Below, piece after piece: positions 35,309 to 47,192 of a DNA stretch of 64,000 bases. This stretch comes from Dipteronia dyeriana (taxonomy: Eukaryota > Streptophyta > Magnoliopsida > Sapindales > Sapindaceae): the NCBI GenBank assembly GCA_032871835.1, contig CM065301.1, positions 9,804,413 to 9,868,412 on the forward strand, read 5' to 3'. Each line of letters opens with the position of its first letter. The first letter of the stretch is position 1. Position numbers and translations under genes: made by a program. The notes below the pieces were generated by a model. The model was given only the letters and a program-made list of their open reading frames with translations, was not told the DNA's origin and searched no databases.

Positions 35309-35682
35309 ACAAAAAAACAAAAACTTCTACTTAAAGTTAATAGCATATGAAATTGTCTACAAATTAATAAAAAAGGAAAAACAAATGCCGAAACGATCAA
35401 TTTTGGGGAAAATGTAACCTATAATAGGGATATCCCATATGATAAATGTAGATCTCATCTAGACGATTCCAAAAGTATATTATCTACTAAAAACATATAT
35501 CATTTTTGCAAATAAACATATATCATTTATACATTTGCAAAAGCTTTCAAATGTGTCCTACATCAAAGTTCTTGCTTGGATCTGACTGTATATGTAATTG
35601 TATTTGTAAAATGTAATATCTTCTTTTTATAATATTTGTACATAACAAGTTTACATAATGTTAATGAAGTGGCATTGTAAGG

Positions 35683-36052
35683 TCCGTTTGGAATAGCTAC
35701 TTTAAATAAATCTTTTACCGGTTGATCTGTTAGAAATAGATCTTCTACAAGTACAATAGAGCTTTTAAATGAAATTAAGTTGTTTATTTGGTTGACAATT
35801 AAAAAAAAAACTCATTTAAATGATTAAATTATCAAAATATTAAAAAAAATATTAATAATATAATTATATTAAATATTTTAGTATTATTAGAAAAGCTTTA
35901 AAGTTAAGTTTCTCCTATGAAACGTAAAACATTTTTTTTTTATCATTTAAAAGCTTTTATGAATGACAATCGAACGATATAAATATTTTTTTAAAAGAGT
36001 TTATTAAAAAAAAAATAGTAGAGAAACTTTTCTAAACCAACGTTAAATCTAC
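35683..36052. mobile_element. MITE with GTTTGGAATAG termini, second member
   Basis: Begins GGTCCGTTTGGAATAGCTAC and ends near AACTTTTCTAAACCAACG, an imperfect inverted repeat. Internal ATTTGGTTGACAATTAAA and GAATGACAATCGAACGATAT are inverted. It is probably the same superfamily as 34998-35308. No clean TSD. Confidence 0.45.
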
Positions 36053-36680
36053 AAATCGTTTAAATGAAATTCTTATAAAAAATACATTTTAATTATTAGA
36101 ATTTTATTTTCTAACTTTATCAAGTTCCTTTACTATTCGACGGGTAATGTACTCATATTACGTAATTGTTTGAAGTTTTGTATGCTATAATTATACAGAT
36201 TTCAATGTTGTGAGTGAGAATGAGATCGTTTTATAATTTTGAATTTGTTAATATAATGGAAAATAGCACACAAAATTATCATTTGATGCATATATTTCAA
36301 TCTTTATAATTGGAATGATCAATTATTTTTGTTGAAATTTGAAAATATCCCATGACAAGTTGAAATCCCAGTCTAAAGAACGAGGAGGTACATGTATGAT
36401 GTATCTGATAAACCGTCATTTCACTTATCCAACCTGATGCTGCATATTATATTAATCAATACAAATACAAACAATATCATCAATCAAACTCCAATCAATT
36501 GACACAAATTTAAACGATTCGATCTATATTTTTAATCCAAGATAACGGAAAATATCACTTGATTATTACATAATCCATTTTTTTTTAATAAAGTATGTTC
36601 ATACGTAACTTCAACTATATAAGATTTGATTATGTCATAATCCCTCAATTAATTCTGAAAACTATGTAAGAAAAAAAAAA
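36053..36680. other. Intergenic, no gene seen
   Basis: AT-rich; nothing recognised. Confidence 0.4.
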
Positions 36681-37413
36681 GGAAATTACCAATTAGGTTC
36701 TATATTTTTTTTTTTTTTATTTTTAAAATTATTTACGATTTTTATAAAAGTGATTAAATTGGTCATCACATTATTCCAAGTGCTAAATTAGTCCATCTTT
36801 TTTTAGAATCGACCAAATTAGTCAGTCTAACGGTTTAACAGTATTAAATATAACAATTGACTTTAACAATTTTAATTAAAGTATGTAAATATCCTTTATT
36901 TATCATATTATAGCAAAGTTATTTTGTTTTTTTTATGCATTAAATTCACCATTATAACTATAATAAAATCTAAAAATATTATTAATAAAAGGTAATTTGT
37001 ATATTTTTTAATTAAAATTATCTATTTTTTTTATTAAGACAATGTCAATTATACTATTATTTTATAAACAAAGTTACATTTCATTTCCAGTTTAGTCTTT
37101 CACCATTTTTATATCATGTTTTTTGTTAATATTATACATGCATGTTTTCAAAATTATTTAAAAATCAAAACCAAAAATTAAATAAATTAAAATAACATGT
37201 GTTAAAAAAAATCGTGTATGCATCATTATTACATTGTTTAGGATTAAAATACAATTTTATCCCTACACAGTTAAAATTGACTGACGGAACTTTATTAGAG
37301 AGACTAATTTGACACTTGTGAAAAATATAAGTACCAATTTAATCATTTTTATAAAATTCACAAACAACTTTTTTTTTAAAAAAAAAATAATTCATGACCT
37401 AATCGGTAATTAT
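36681..37413. mobile_element. TIR element, about 0.73 kb
   Basis: The left end AAATTACCAATTAGGTTC and the right end, in reverse complement GATAATTACCGATTAGGTCA, are inverted. Similarity extends inward about 140 bp: GTGATTAAATTGGTCATCAC against ATGATTAAATTGGTACTTAT, and CTAAATTAGTCCATC against CAAATTAGTCTCTC. It is non-coding. The superfamily is not determined. Confidence 0.6.
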
Positions 37414-38313
37414 CTAAAAATAAATTGCAACACAAATAAAATCAAGTAAAGCGTAATCACCGAGCATCCTCAAGTAATAGTTATTTTTATACTATCACTA
37501 GGAGTATCCTACCTTACGAAAGAAGAACAATAGCACGATCCAATTTGATTATAAATACAAGGTGAAAATGTATAGATTCCATCATCGAAATGTAGTTCAT
37601 TTATCTAATTTGAACACACCAAATAAAAAGAGAAAAAGAATTGTTTAGAAACAAAGAACGTCATATATATATATATATATATAAAAGGTATATCTCTAAA
37701 ACTATATAGCAACATAAAGCATCACATATCAATAAAATCACGATAAACTTTATTGACTTAACAATCACAAATTTATCGTTCAATATCGTAATATTAACAT
37801 GACAAGATTAGTTTATATCAAAATTTTAGAAGATGTTACAAGCTAAAACATAATCTAATTACAGTAATAAGAATTGCAATAGAAGAACATAATGAGAAAT
37901 ATAGATTATTATAATATACTGACTTGGTTAGAGTCTTAGAGAGAGAGCTTTAACTTTATTGTAACGACCACTTGGGATTCCAAAGACGCAAGAACATGAT
38001 ATGATTTGAGAGATTGAAATTGACATTGACGACCCACCTAAAGACTCAAGACCCATTTTTTTATTCTTCTTTTTTTTTTTCAATAATTTTTTTCTTAATG
38101 GACCCCACGCGCTTAATCAAAGTTGGCATCCATGATTTCCCCGACAGCTATTAGCCGTTGGGACCCCATTGTAATTTTTTTTCCTAGACTTAATCAAGCC
38201 TCAATGCACCGTCTGATCTTGATTGATTTGTTTTTTTTTTTTTAAAAAACAACAACTCAATCTACGTAAAAGTATAGGGTATATTCCGATTCATGCATCT
38301 GATTTGATTTAGT
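37414..38313. other. Intergenic, no gene seen
   Basis: AT-rich with a (TA)n run at 37663-37682. The imperfect pair CTCAAGTAATAG and similar short repeats were not interpretable. No gene seen. Confidence 0.4.
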
Positions 38314-38856
38314 TAGGGATGACAATCAATTAGATTGAGTACGAATACTTCAATATCCATCCTCGTATCCGTTTAAAATATATATCTTCATCCTTATTTC
38401 TAAATGAACGGGACGGATTCGGATAATCCACTAATTAAGATATAGATACTTATCTCTGTTCCGTTTATATCCATATCCGATGATTTTTTTTTATAAAAAA
38501 AATTATAGTTTATTTGAGAAAAATACAACTAAGATATGTAATGGTACATTTTATTCAATTTAAAAAGAAACAAATACATCTAATAAAATTCAACTATAAA
38601 AATTAATAATAACTTATATAATTAGAAATAATAATCATATAATAATTTTTTATATTTTAAAAATATTAAAATTTATAATGGATCCGGATGGTGATGGATA
38701 TCCGTAGACGATATTCATCTCCATTCCTAAAAATAAAATAGTTATTAGGATGACATCTATCTCTGTTTAATCTCCAAAATAATAGTATTCAACTCTGTTA
38801 TAAATGGAACAGATTTTTACGAATATCCGTATCCATGTATAATTGTACCATCTCTA
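38314..38856. mobile_element. hAT-like MITE with TAGGGATGACAAT end
   Basis: TAGGGATGACAAT at the left pairs with ATTGTACCATCTCTA at the right. Next to them are ACGAATACTTCAATATCCAT and ACGAATATCCGTATCCAT, with many GGATATCC-like words inside. Flanks GATTTAGT (38306-38313) and GATGTAGC (38857-38864) are an imperfect 8-bp TSD. Plants have many elements of this TAGGGNTGNCAAT type. Confidence 0.6.
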
Positions 38857-39011
38857 GATGTAGCTTGTTTGTAATTAATTTTAAGTCTATTTTTGATTTC
38901 ATATGATTTGATTTGAATCAAGTTTGTTAGTTGTTCAAAATTGATGTGTTAAATCTTAAATAGTTGTCATATTTATAGATGGATATAGTGTTATTAATTA
39001 GGCGCCTAATG

Positions 39012-39064
<53 letters not shown>

Positions 39065-39865
39065 AAGACATCAAATTGTTAAGATTTTGGTGGGTACAAA
39101 AAATCAGTCACATGGATACATGATGCAGCTTCATGTGGTTGTTGCCTGTTGGTATGTAAAATACGTAACATAAGTTTTGCCTGTGTTGTGTGTGTAGTAT
39201 TTTTCATTTTTTGCTACCTAAAACTATTTTTCATTTTTACAACATTATCGATCATTGTAAAGTGTTGAAGACACTACTACCTATACTTATATATATATAT
39301 ATATATTTCCAAATGGGATTTAGATAACATATTCCAACTTGGACTAGAAAATCTAACTTGATTAAAATTACAAATTATTATCCACTTGAAACTAAATTTG
39401 GTTTAATTCTTACACTCTCGATTGTAAAAATTAGATTCAAAGTTTTTTTTTTTTTTTGGAAATGGAATTTAGATTCAAAGTCGAACTCATTAAAAACATA
39501 ATTTTGGATTTAGAAAAAAAAATATGAAAAGTAATGTGTTACGCCTCAAGTGTAAGTGAAGTGAAAACACTTTTTTTTTTTTAATTTTCTTTTTATTTTC
39601 TTTTCATGTTAACTTGTATTTGGATCTCAAATGGGTTTGGTTATGTGTGATGAATGAAAGTTCCTCAAATAGCTATTAATTGAATTTATTATTATTGGAT
39701 GATAAGAACAATAATATATATATATGAGAGATAAAGTTAGAGCAGACTGATATACCTTTCATACATATATCACGAGATTTTGAATTTTGAATTTTACTAG
39801 GTAAACATTAACCGTTTAAAATTATTTTAACAAATAAACCTTTAAAATTGTAAATAGATAAAGGG
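38857..39865. other. Intergenic with poly-C tract
   Basis: Contains an uninterrupted run of 41 C (39014-39054) followed by 12 A (39055-39066), and a (TA)n run at 39290-39306. The open frame across the run is an artefact of the homopolymer. Nothing else was recognised. Confidence 0.6.
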
Positions 39866-39937
39866 TTCAAAAAATAAATAGCACTATTTTGGATGGATAT
39901 TGTGTAAATATCACCACATTATAATTCATGTTTAAAA

Positions 39938-40902
39938 GAGTGGTGCTATTAGCATACCCACCACTAAACTATTTATGCCCCACTTTTTAAATTATTTTAA
40001 TATTCATTTTTTCCTTTATTAAATGACTTAAATAGACATACCATTTTTATTAAAAAAATCTTGGACTAACTAAAACTAATAAAACCTCACTTTCCTTGTT
40101 TCAAAACCATAATGACAAAAGCTTTAATGATATAGATTATTTCAAATCATTAAATATTTACTATTTTTATTTATATTTTCTTTCCGATCTCAATCTCATA
40201 TTTCTCATGTTTAATGTTTATTGATTTATTACTATTTTTGTTTATATTTTCTTTAAAATCTCGATCTCATATTTACCATGTTTAATTATTATTTATTGAT
40301 TTTATAGTATCACATGTTTGTTTTATTTTTTTTCTCCAATTCCAGATCCATGTTTGCTGCTTCTTTTTTCTTTCGGTTTATTTTATTTCAGATCTTATAG
40401 GTATACTATAATTTGTATCAATTTTTTTATTGGATTTATTCTGGATCTTCCAAAATTAATTTAATGTTATTTACAAAAAAAAAACAGCGAAATCGCAATC
40501 AAGAAAACATAATCTCTGACAAAACGAAATCACACAAAAACTCTAACTCAATCGCTAAAAAAAAACCACCAGACGATTGATAACACATTCACAATCTACC
40601 ACCAGCAATCCAACTAACTACACTTTTTTTTTTTTTGCATCTAATAAAGATGGTTTTACCATGAAATAAGAAGAAAAAAAGTCATACAAATGGATGTGAG
40701 AAAACTATATCTAATGATTAGAGATGAAGTGTATTTCTATTTTTATTTTTTTGAAAAAGATATAGGGTGTATTAAGTTTTAAAAATAAGTAAAAGGGTAG
40801 TTATGAAAATAAATCAAAAATAATAATAAAACCATATTAAATCAAAATTTTAAAAAATGGGGTATAAATAGTTCAGTAGTGAGGGTGCCGATAGCACCAC
40901 TC
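39938..40902. mobile_element. Mutator-type MITE, 965 bp, 9-bp TSD
   Basis: TIRs of about 57 bp: GAGTGGTGCTATTAGCATAC on the left, GAGTGGTGCTATCGGCACCC as reverse complement of the right. Both continue to AACTATTTATNCCCCA. TGTTTAAAA at 39929-39937 and 40903-40911 is a perfect 9-bp target-site duplication, the hallmark length for Mutator-like elements. There is no transposase, so it is non-autonomous. It sits inside the left part of the CCGAGC element. Confidence 0.85.
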
Positions 40903-41159
40903 TGTTTAAAAGGCACCATTTAAGATGACCAGACCAAAATACCCCAATATACTGTGTTTGTGTCGTTTTCAAAGTGAGAGAGAAAAACTAGAGAGAGAAG
41001 GAACAACGAAATCGACGGCGAAGTAAGAAGAAGTTGGAGACCAAAGTTTAGGGTTGAAATGGGGATCTGAGATTGGTTTTAGGTTAGGTTAGGGTTTGAA
41101 ATCAGGTAGAATTAGTTTTTGACGAATATGAAATTATGGGTTTTTGAGACTTTTTGTTT

Positions 41160-41640
41160 CAAATCCGAGCATTTTAGAATCATGCCCAAGCTTTTTTTTT
41201 TAGGAAAAATAGGTTTTTATAAGTTGGAATCTCCGAGATTTTTTTTTATATTTCCGAGCTTTTTTGAACCACCTCTGAGCTTTTTTATATCATGTCCGAG
41301 CAATTTTTAAGAAAAAATTTGTTTGTAAAGCTTTGAAATGAGAATGTTTGAAACAGTTTTGAGCTTTTTTAAACCAAATCCGAGAATTTTTTAAATACTT
41401 CATAACTTTTATTTAGGAAAGTAGGTTTTTCAAAAGTCCAAGATTATTTTCAATGTCCGAACTTTTTTTTATAAAATTTTAAACTTTTTAATAAAGGCTC
41501 CGAACTTTTTAATAACTTTTATTAAAGGCTCCGAGACTTTGACTTAAGGTTTCAAGACTTTTACTTAAGGCTCCAAGACTTTTATTTAAAGCTTCGAGCC
41601 TTTTGTAATTATATTTCCAGTCTTTTAAGTATTAACCAGA
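41160..41640. repeat. Degenerate CCGAGCTTTTTT repeat, copy 2
   Basis: Imperfect units such as CCGAGCTTTTTTGAACCA and CCGAGACTTTGACTTAAGG recur every 20-35 bp. They are related to the array at 7240-7720, and CTCCGAGACTTT/CTCCAAGACTTT variants show recent local duplication. Confidence 0.65.
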
Positions 41641-42207
41641 AAAAAAGAGTTTGACTCCCGAATGCTTCTACGTAGCCCCACTAAACTAATTATCCAATGA
41701 AGATGCATTAATAATGTTATGATGTTTGACATCCATTGGAGGTTTATTAAACTGACCTCTGTGAAAAAAAAATGAAAGAATAAAATCTTAGAACATTTCA
41801 AAGTAAGAGAATGTGTAAAGTAAGGATATTTTTAGAAATCACTTACTTTAGTGTCTTTTAAACTTGACTTATTAAAGCACTCACTTTGCCACCATTGCTA
41901 CCAAATCAGTTCAAAAAAGTGACATTTTCCACCAATTCCACATAGATAAATGGATTAATGTAATTGTTATTTATCATATATCATGACTTATAAATTATCA
42001 GGTTTTATTAGGTAACCCAATAATTTAACGAGTCATATTTGGGTTTCCACACGTGGCACATTAAGTTTAACTAGTCATGTCCGGGTTAAACAAAAACTTG
42101 ATGCAAACATGACACAATAACCCATATTATCACCCATATACACCTACCGTATACATCATTGATATTATGGGTTTGAGTTGTGCCCCCTTCTTCAGATTCC
42201 AAATTAA

Positions 42208-43212
42208 TGTTAGGTTTTGGCTCGTATTTTTAAGTGAACTCAATGTAAACCAAACGAGACTAAACTGATATGAAACTTTCTAGAGACGTGGAAAAACGTT
42301 TGGAAGTTGGAGTTGGTGTTTGAGGGAGGTTTGAAGACTATGAAGAACTCAAGAAGTAGTTCGTTTCAATGTATGGATCGTGGTTTTCTGAGTGATGTAA
42401 TTTCAGGTGACTTGTAACGATTTAGAAAGAGGGTGGACAACTGTGACCTGAATCGTAGTAAATTATAAGCATGCGTGGAACTTAAAACCTCAATGGAAGA
42501 GGAAGTAATTTGTTACTGAAAGTTTTTGTACTTGAATGAAAATGATTTATTTTTACAATAAGATTTGTCATAAAAGGAAATAATATTTATGTGTAACAAG
42601 TAAGTCTTGTATGTATAGGAGATGAATTTATTTGTCGGTCTAAGCTCTATGTAACTAGTATAAATATAACCTTGTAATTAGGTTATTTGAGTGGAGCAAA
42701 AAAAAACACGTATAACATTAGAGAGTGGGTGGATCCGGGGGAGAGACAGCTTGGAATATCTGGGGAGGGATCCGAGGAATATCTGGAGATCAAGAGAGAG
42801 ATTCGTGAGTGATATTCATGGGAGACCTATGAGATATTCATAGAAGAACTATGGGATATTACTGGAGGGGGTGTATTCAGTTGAGGCACCTATGAGCATT
42901 TTGAGCTGAGAGCCACGATGTAAAGCTCGGTTATGAGCTTAGGGGCTCTGTAATACTCGGTAGTTTGGTGTTTAGGTTGTGAAAGAGAAATCTTAGAGTA
43001 TATGGTTGTAACAATTTATCATATAGTGAAATTTTTTCTATCGTCTTGATGGTTCATGGTTTTTTTCCTGATTTAGGGTTTTCCAAATATATCTTATGTT
43101 GTATGATTTTTTTTTCTCCTATCTTATTTTTCTGATATAGGCGTTAATTGCTATGAGTTATAGATGAATATTAGGCATGTCGCTTCCGTGTTTATGGTTC
43201 AAATTCCCAACA
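42208..43212 (+). repeat. 5' LTR of the non-autonomous element
   Basis: Starts TGTTAGGTTTTGGC and ends TTCAAATTCCCAACA, a regular TG...CA. It contains CTAGTATAAATATAACC, a TATA-like element near 42656-42669 that is conserved in the other copies. Confidence 0.92.
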
Positions 43213-43955
43213 ACTGGTATCAGAGCCACAATTGGCGACGACGGTGTCAAGTCTTTACTAGATATCGTATGGAGGACTGGGTTGTATTGAGATGATAATC
43301 CATGGTTGCCTAGTATAGGTTTAACATAGGAGATATGTCTTGAAAACAAATTCCAACTCAATAGGATTTGATGGAGGAAGAATTCTATATAGGAGAATTT
43401 TGGCTTGTGGTGTCAAGAACAAGTCATGGAGATCCAATCTGGGCTACACAAGTCAATAATAAAAAAACTCCTAAACCCAAAAAAAATAAATCATTAATGT
43501 GGTGCGAGCTTATTCGGCAAAGCACTTCCCGTAGTAACAACAAGTCTTTCACCGGATTGTACTTCCTGTACTAACAACAAGTCTTTCATCAGATTGGGTG
43601 ATGTAAGGACACCTTTATCTTTTTGATAGGTTTCTCCATTGGTCATGGAAGAGGATATATTACTGATAGTGGTCCACAGGTTTGCACATGAGCATTAGTC
43701 AGAAGGTGATGCAAAGTGTGTGGGTGGACAAACATGTCGATGACTGATGAACTCTCCAAAAATTTGACGTGAAGAGTTGCACTAAAATTTCAGTGGGTTA
43801 TTTCGATACGGTGCCGGAACAACGAACACAAGAAAAAAATCTTAGGATGGTTCGTTCCTAAGTGGTTATACCTAGTGGTAGGCTATGGTGATTCTCGGTA
43901 TAAAGAGTAGTGACTGTGGACAAAGACCTTGAGAATTCAAGCCAAATGGGAGAAT

Positions 43956-44910
43956 TGTTAGGTTTTGGCTTGTATTCTCAAGTGAACCCAATGTAAACCA
44001 AACGAGACTGAACTGATGTGGAACTTCATGGAGTTGGTGTTTAAGGGAGGCTTGAAGACCATGAAGACTTGAAGAAGTAATTCGTTTCAACGTATGGATT
44101 GTAGATTTTTTTTAGCGATGAAATTTCAAGTGACTTGTAACGGTTTAGGAAACGGTGTGCAAACCGTGACCCGAATCTTAGTCAATCATAATCATGCGTG
44201 GAACAAGAAATCCTCAGTGGAAAAGGAAGTAATTTGTTTATGGAAGGAAAATGATTTCTTTTTACAAGAAGACTTGTCATAAAAGGAAATAGTATTTATG
44301 TGGAACAAGTAAGTCTTTATGTATAAGAGATGGATTTCCTTATTGGTTTAAGTTCTCTGTAACTAGTATAAATAGAACCTTATAATTAAGTTATTTGTGT
44401 GGAGCAAACAAAAAGACCTGTAACATCAGAGAGTAGGTGGATCCGAGAGACGGGAGACCCCTTGGAATATCCGGGGAGGGATCCAGAGATTATATAGGGA
44501 TTAAGACGGAGATCCATGAGTGATATTCATAGGAGACCTATGAGATATTCTTGGAGGGGGTGTACTCAAAGGGGAACCCTGTGAGCATTGTGAGCTGAGA
44601 GTCATGATGTAAAACTTAGTTGTGAGCTTAAGGATTTTGTAAGGCTCTGTAGTTTGGGGTTTGGGTTGTGAGAGAGAGAGAATCCTAGGGTATATGGTTG
44701 TAACAATTGATCATATAGTGGAACTTTCTCTATCGTCCTGACTGTCCGTGGTTTTTTCCCTGATTTAGGATTTTCCACGTATATATTGTGTTGTGTGATT
44801 TTTTTTTTCTCGCATCTTATTTTTCTACTATAGACGTTAATTGCTATGAATTATGTGCGAATATTAGGCATGTCGCTTCCGCGTTCATATATTGGTTCAA
44901 ATTCCCAAGA
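43956..44910 (+). repeat. 3' LTR of the non-autonomous element
   Basis: Collinear with the 5' LTR, with many substitutions and small deletions. It ends AATTCCCAAGA, so the terminal CA has become GA. The divergence shows that the insertion is not recent. Confidence 0.92.
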
Positions 44911-44915
44911 ATTAA

Positions 44916-45389
44916 TTGTAGTATATTTTTATTTTTTGAAAAACATTATCAAACACAATCAAGGGCAAATGATAAGAGTAATTGTGACATTTTCAACTTA
45001 AAGGCTGATCAACATTTAGATTTGACAAAAGTCTATTAAGGACATTGTAAATTTGGGTTTGGACTAAATCACAATTTTTGGTGATTGAATATCCTTGAAT
45101 TAGGGTTTACAATGGAAGGGACATTAAACAACTCTAGCATAGTCGATGGACAAGATGTAGATAACCTGATCCTGCCATGTATCAAGTGTTCAATGCGGCA
45201 TGACAACTAACAACCTTTTAGAGAAACGTTTGTCCCAAAACAAGTGAAAGTAACAGCAAGAAGACAACGTAAATATGATGCAACCGCCACAACCCAAAAG
45301 CTCTAGTGTCGACAGATGTTATTATCAAGGTGTAATATGTATGATTTCTGTTATTTGTGACATTTTACGATATCTTATCTATCGGGTCT
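44916..45389. other. Intergenic, no gene confirmed
   Basis: Contains a short reading MEGTLNNSSIVDGQDVDN (from 45112) followed by LILPCIKCSM and then stops. It could be a decayed piece of a plant CACTA-type transposase, suggested only by the CACTA-like terminus that follows. Confidence 0.3.
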
Positions 45390-45505
45390 CACTACGAAAA
45401 AAAAAAATTAGACTCTAGGGACCAAATCTTTAGGGACATAAAAATTTAGTCTCAATAAGGTGATTTTGGGACGAAATAGATGATTGGTCTCTAAAAACGT
45501 AAACA
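45390..45505. mobile_element. CACTA-type terminus fragment
   Basis: CACTACGAAAAA at 45390 resembles the CACTA (En/Spm) end CACTACAAGAAAA. It is followed by subterminal repeats AGGGACCAAATCTTTAGGGA, TTTTGGGACGAAATAG and TTGGTCTCTAAAAACG. The matching opposite end was not found, so only one terminus is supported. Confidence 0.5.
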
Positions 45506-45724
45506 TAAATATCCATTTTAAAAAGATTGTATGAGGACGATAATCTCAACCCAACGAAACCATCAAACTAAAAACTTTTAAACTTAACAAGAATTGCTTG
45601 TACAGTGAACACAACAAATGTTCCAAATAAGCATGGTGATATGGAAATGGAACACGACAAAAATAATTTGTGAAACAAAATCTTAATTAAAATTCAATCA
45701 AACTATATATATATATATATAGTC

Positions 45725-45889
45725 TTTCTATTGTCAGTTCGAACTGACATAAAATATACTAGTTCCTTAGACGTGGATCATTGGATTTAAAAGATGTGTT
45801 GATATGTGCATACGGCCAAGTCAAAACATTTAAATTCAATGATCCACATACAAGGAATTGATATATCTTATTCGAACTGACAATAGAAA
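45725..45889. mobile_element. Small hairpin MITE, 165 bp
   Basis: TTTCTATTGTCAGTTCGAA on the left is the exact inverse of TTCGAACTGACAATAGAAA on the right. Inner GTGGATCATTGGATTTA pairs with AAATTCAATGATCCACAT. It is inserted in a (TA)n region. A more diverged relative lies at 47042-47192. Confidence 0.8.
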
Positions 45890-45926
<37 letters not shown>

Positions 45927-45942
45927 GTTCTCTTGAATCCCT

Positions 45943-47030
45943 TATTTTAACATAAAGTAAGGACCTTTATGAAATCCGTCGACCTTAACTAATTCTGATT
46001 TGATTTTTTTTTAGTTGATAAATTCAATGAAATTTATTTGTAAACAAAATTTAAATTTTTTTCAAACACTGTAACTATTTTTTTTCCGGTTTTATCAAAT
46101 AAGAAACATTGAAAAATGAGGTAAAAATGGGAAAAATGAAATAAATAGTTGTAGTTCTTGAAAAAAAAAATCAAAATTTGTTTACAAGTAAATTTCATTG
46201 AACTTATCATCCACAAAAAAATTGGATCAAAATTCATCAAAATCAATGGATTTTTTGGAGGTCTTTACTTTATGTTAAAATATAAAGTAAGAACTTTCAA
46301 GTGAAGGATTCTTTAATTTCGGTAAGGACCTTGATTATATCACATCTATTTTCTTTGAATTCTAATGTGATTTTTTTATAGATAATAAGTTTATTGAGAT
46401 CTCCCTATAAATAAAATTTGAGAATTTTGTAAGTACTAACTAGAACTATTGTTTTGATTTTTCCTACATTTCTCTCATTTTTCAGATACCTTCATATTTA
46501 ACAAAATCGATACAAATAGTTATAGTGCTTAAAAAAATCTCAACTTTTATTCATAAGTAGATTTCATTAAATTTATCATCTAAAAAAAATATCAAAATTC
46601 ATAAAAATCGATGTGATTTCATCAATGGTCATTACTGAAATTAAAGTAATGGATTCTTCAATTAAAAGTTTCTTATAAAGGATACTTATTAAATATATAG
46701 AGTAAGGATCTCCATGAAATCCATCGATTTGAATGAATTTTGATATATATTTTTTAATGGATAAGTTCAATAAAGTCTACTTGTAAACATATTTTATTTT
46801 TTTTTGAAGCACTTCTATTTTTTTTTTCATTTTTCTTATTTTTCATTTTTTTTCCGATGCTTCATATTTAACAAAATTTGGAAAAAATAGTTATAGTGCT
46901 TCAAATTTCTTTAAATTTGGTTTACAAGTAGATTTCATTAAACTTATCTTAAAAAAAAAAATCAAATCAAAATTCATTCAAATCAATGGATTTCATAGAG
47001 ATCCTTACATTATATTAAAATAAAGAATAT
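45943..47030. repeat. Three tandem foldback hairpin units
   Basis: Units at about 45943-46287, 46288-46684 and 46685-47030 each have a left arm (GTAAGGACCTTNATGAAATC, TTTTTTTGTGGATGATAAGT, TTCAATGAAATTTACTTGTA) and its reverse complement as right arm, around a short loop with CATTTTTC. Arms are about 150 bp. A fourth copy is at 55240-55625. The RNA would form long imperfect duplexes. Confidence 0.8.
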
Positions 47031-47041
47031 ATATATAATTT

Positions 47042-47192
47042 CAGGTCAGTATGCAATAATATAAATTCGTTAGTGTGTTGGATGTGGACCATTGGATTTA
47101 CATACTTTAACTCAAAACTTCTCTATAATCAATGGTTCACATGCAACGTACTGATATAAATTATATCAGTATGTAACGCACCGATAGAAAAA
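47042..47192. mobile_element. Small hairpin MITE, related to 45725-45889
   Basis: GTGGACCATTGGATTTA and ATAATCAATGGTTCACAT are inverted, as are CAGTATGCAATAATATAAAT and TATATCAGTATGTAACGCA in part. The inner arms match those of the MITE at 45725. Boundaries are approximate. Confidence 0.55.

Larger units (their letters stand above)
39866..41930. mobile_element. TIR element with CCGAGC repeats, copy 2, interrupted
   Basis: The right end (GTCTTTTAAACTTGACTTATTAAAG, here given in part, then AAAAAAGTGACATTTT to about 41930) is homologous to the right end of the element at 6975-8052. The interior at 41160-41640 has the same CCGAGCTTTTTT-type units on the same strand. The left end is poorly preserved (GCACTATTTT, then TGTTTAAAAG). 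A 965-bp MITE plus its TSD splits it near 39930. Without that insertion it would be about 1.1 kb, like copy 1. Confidence 0.5.
42208..44910 (+). mobile_element. Non-autonomous LTR retrotransposon, complete
   Basis: Two LTRs (42208-43212, 43956-44910) enclose only 743 bp. The primer site TGGTATCAGAGCC (43215-43227), complementary to initiator tRNA-Met, starts 2 bp after the 5' LTR. A purine-rich tract (AATGGGAGAAT) precedes the 3' LTR. ATTAA at 42203-42207 and 44911-44915 is a perfect TSD. The interior has no gag or pol, so mobility would depend on another element. It holds a 38-bp tandem pair at about 43521-43595 (AACAACAAGTCTTTCACCGG / AACAACAAGTCTTTCATCAG). Confidence 0.93.

Noticed and set aside
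38979..39173. Open frame with poly-proline
   Set aside because: The proline run is only the translation of the 41-C homopolymer.
43368..43574. Open frame inside the non-autonomous LTR element
   Set aside because: No similarity to gag or any family; it runs into the 38-bp tandem repeat, so chance is more likely.
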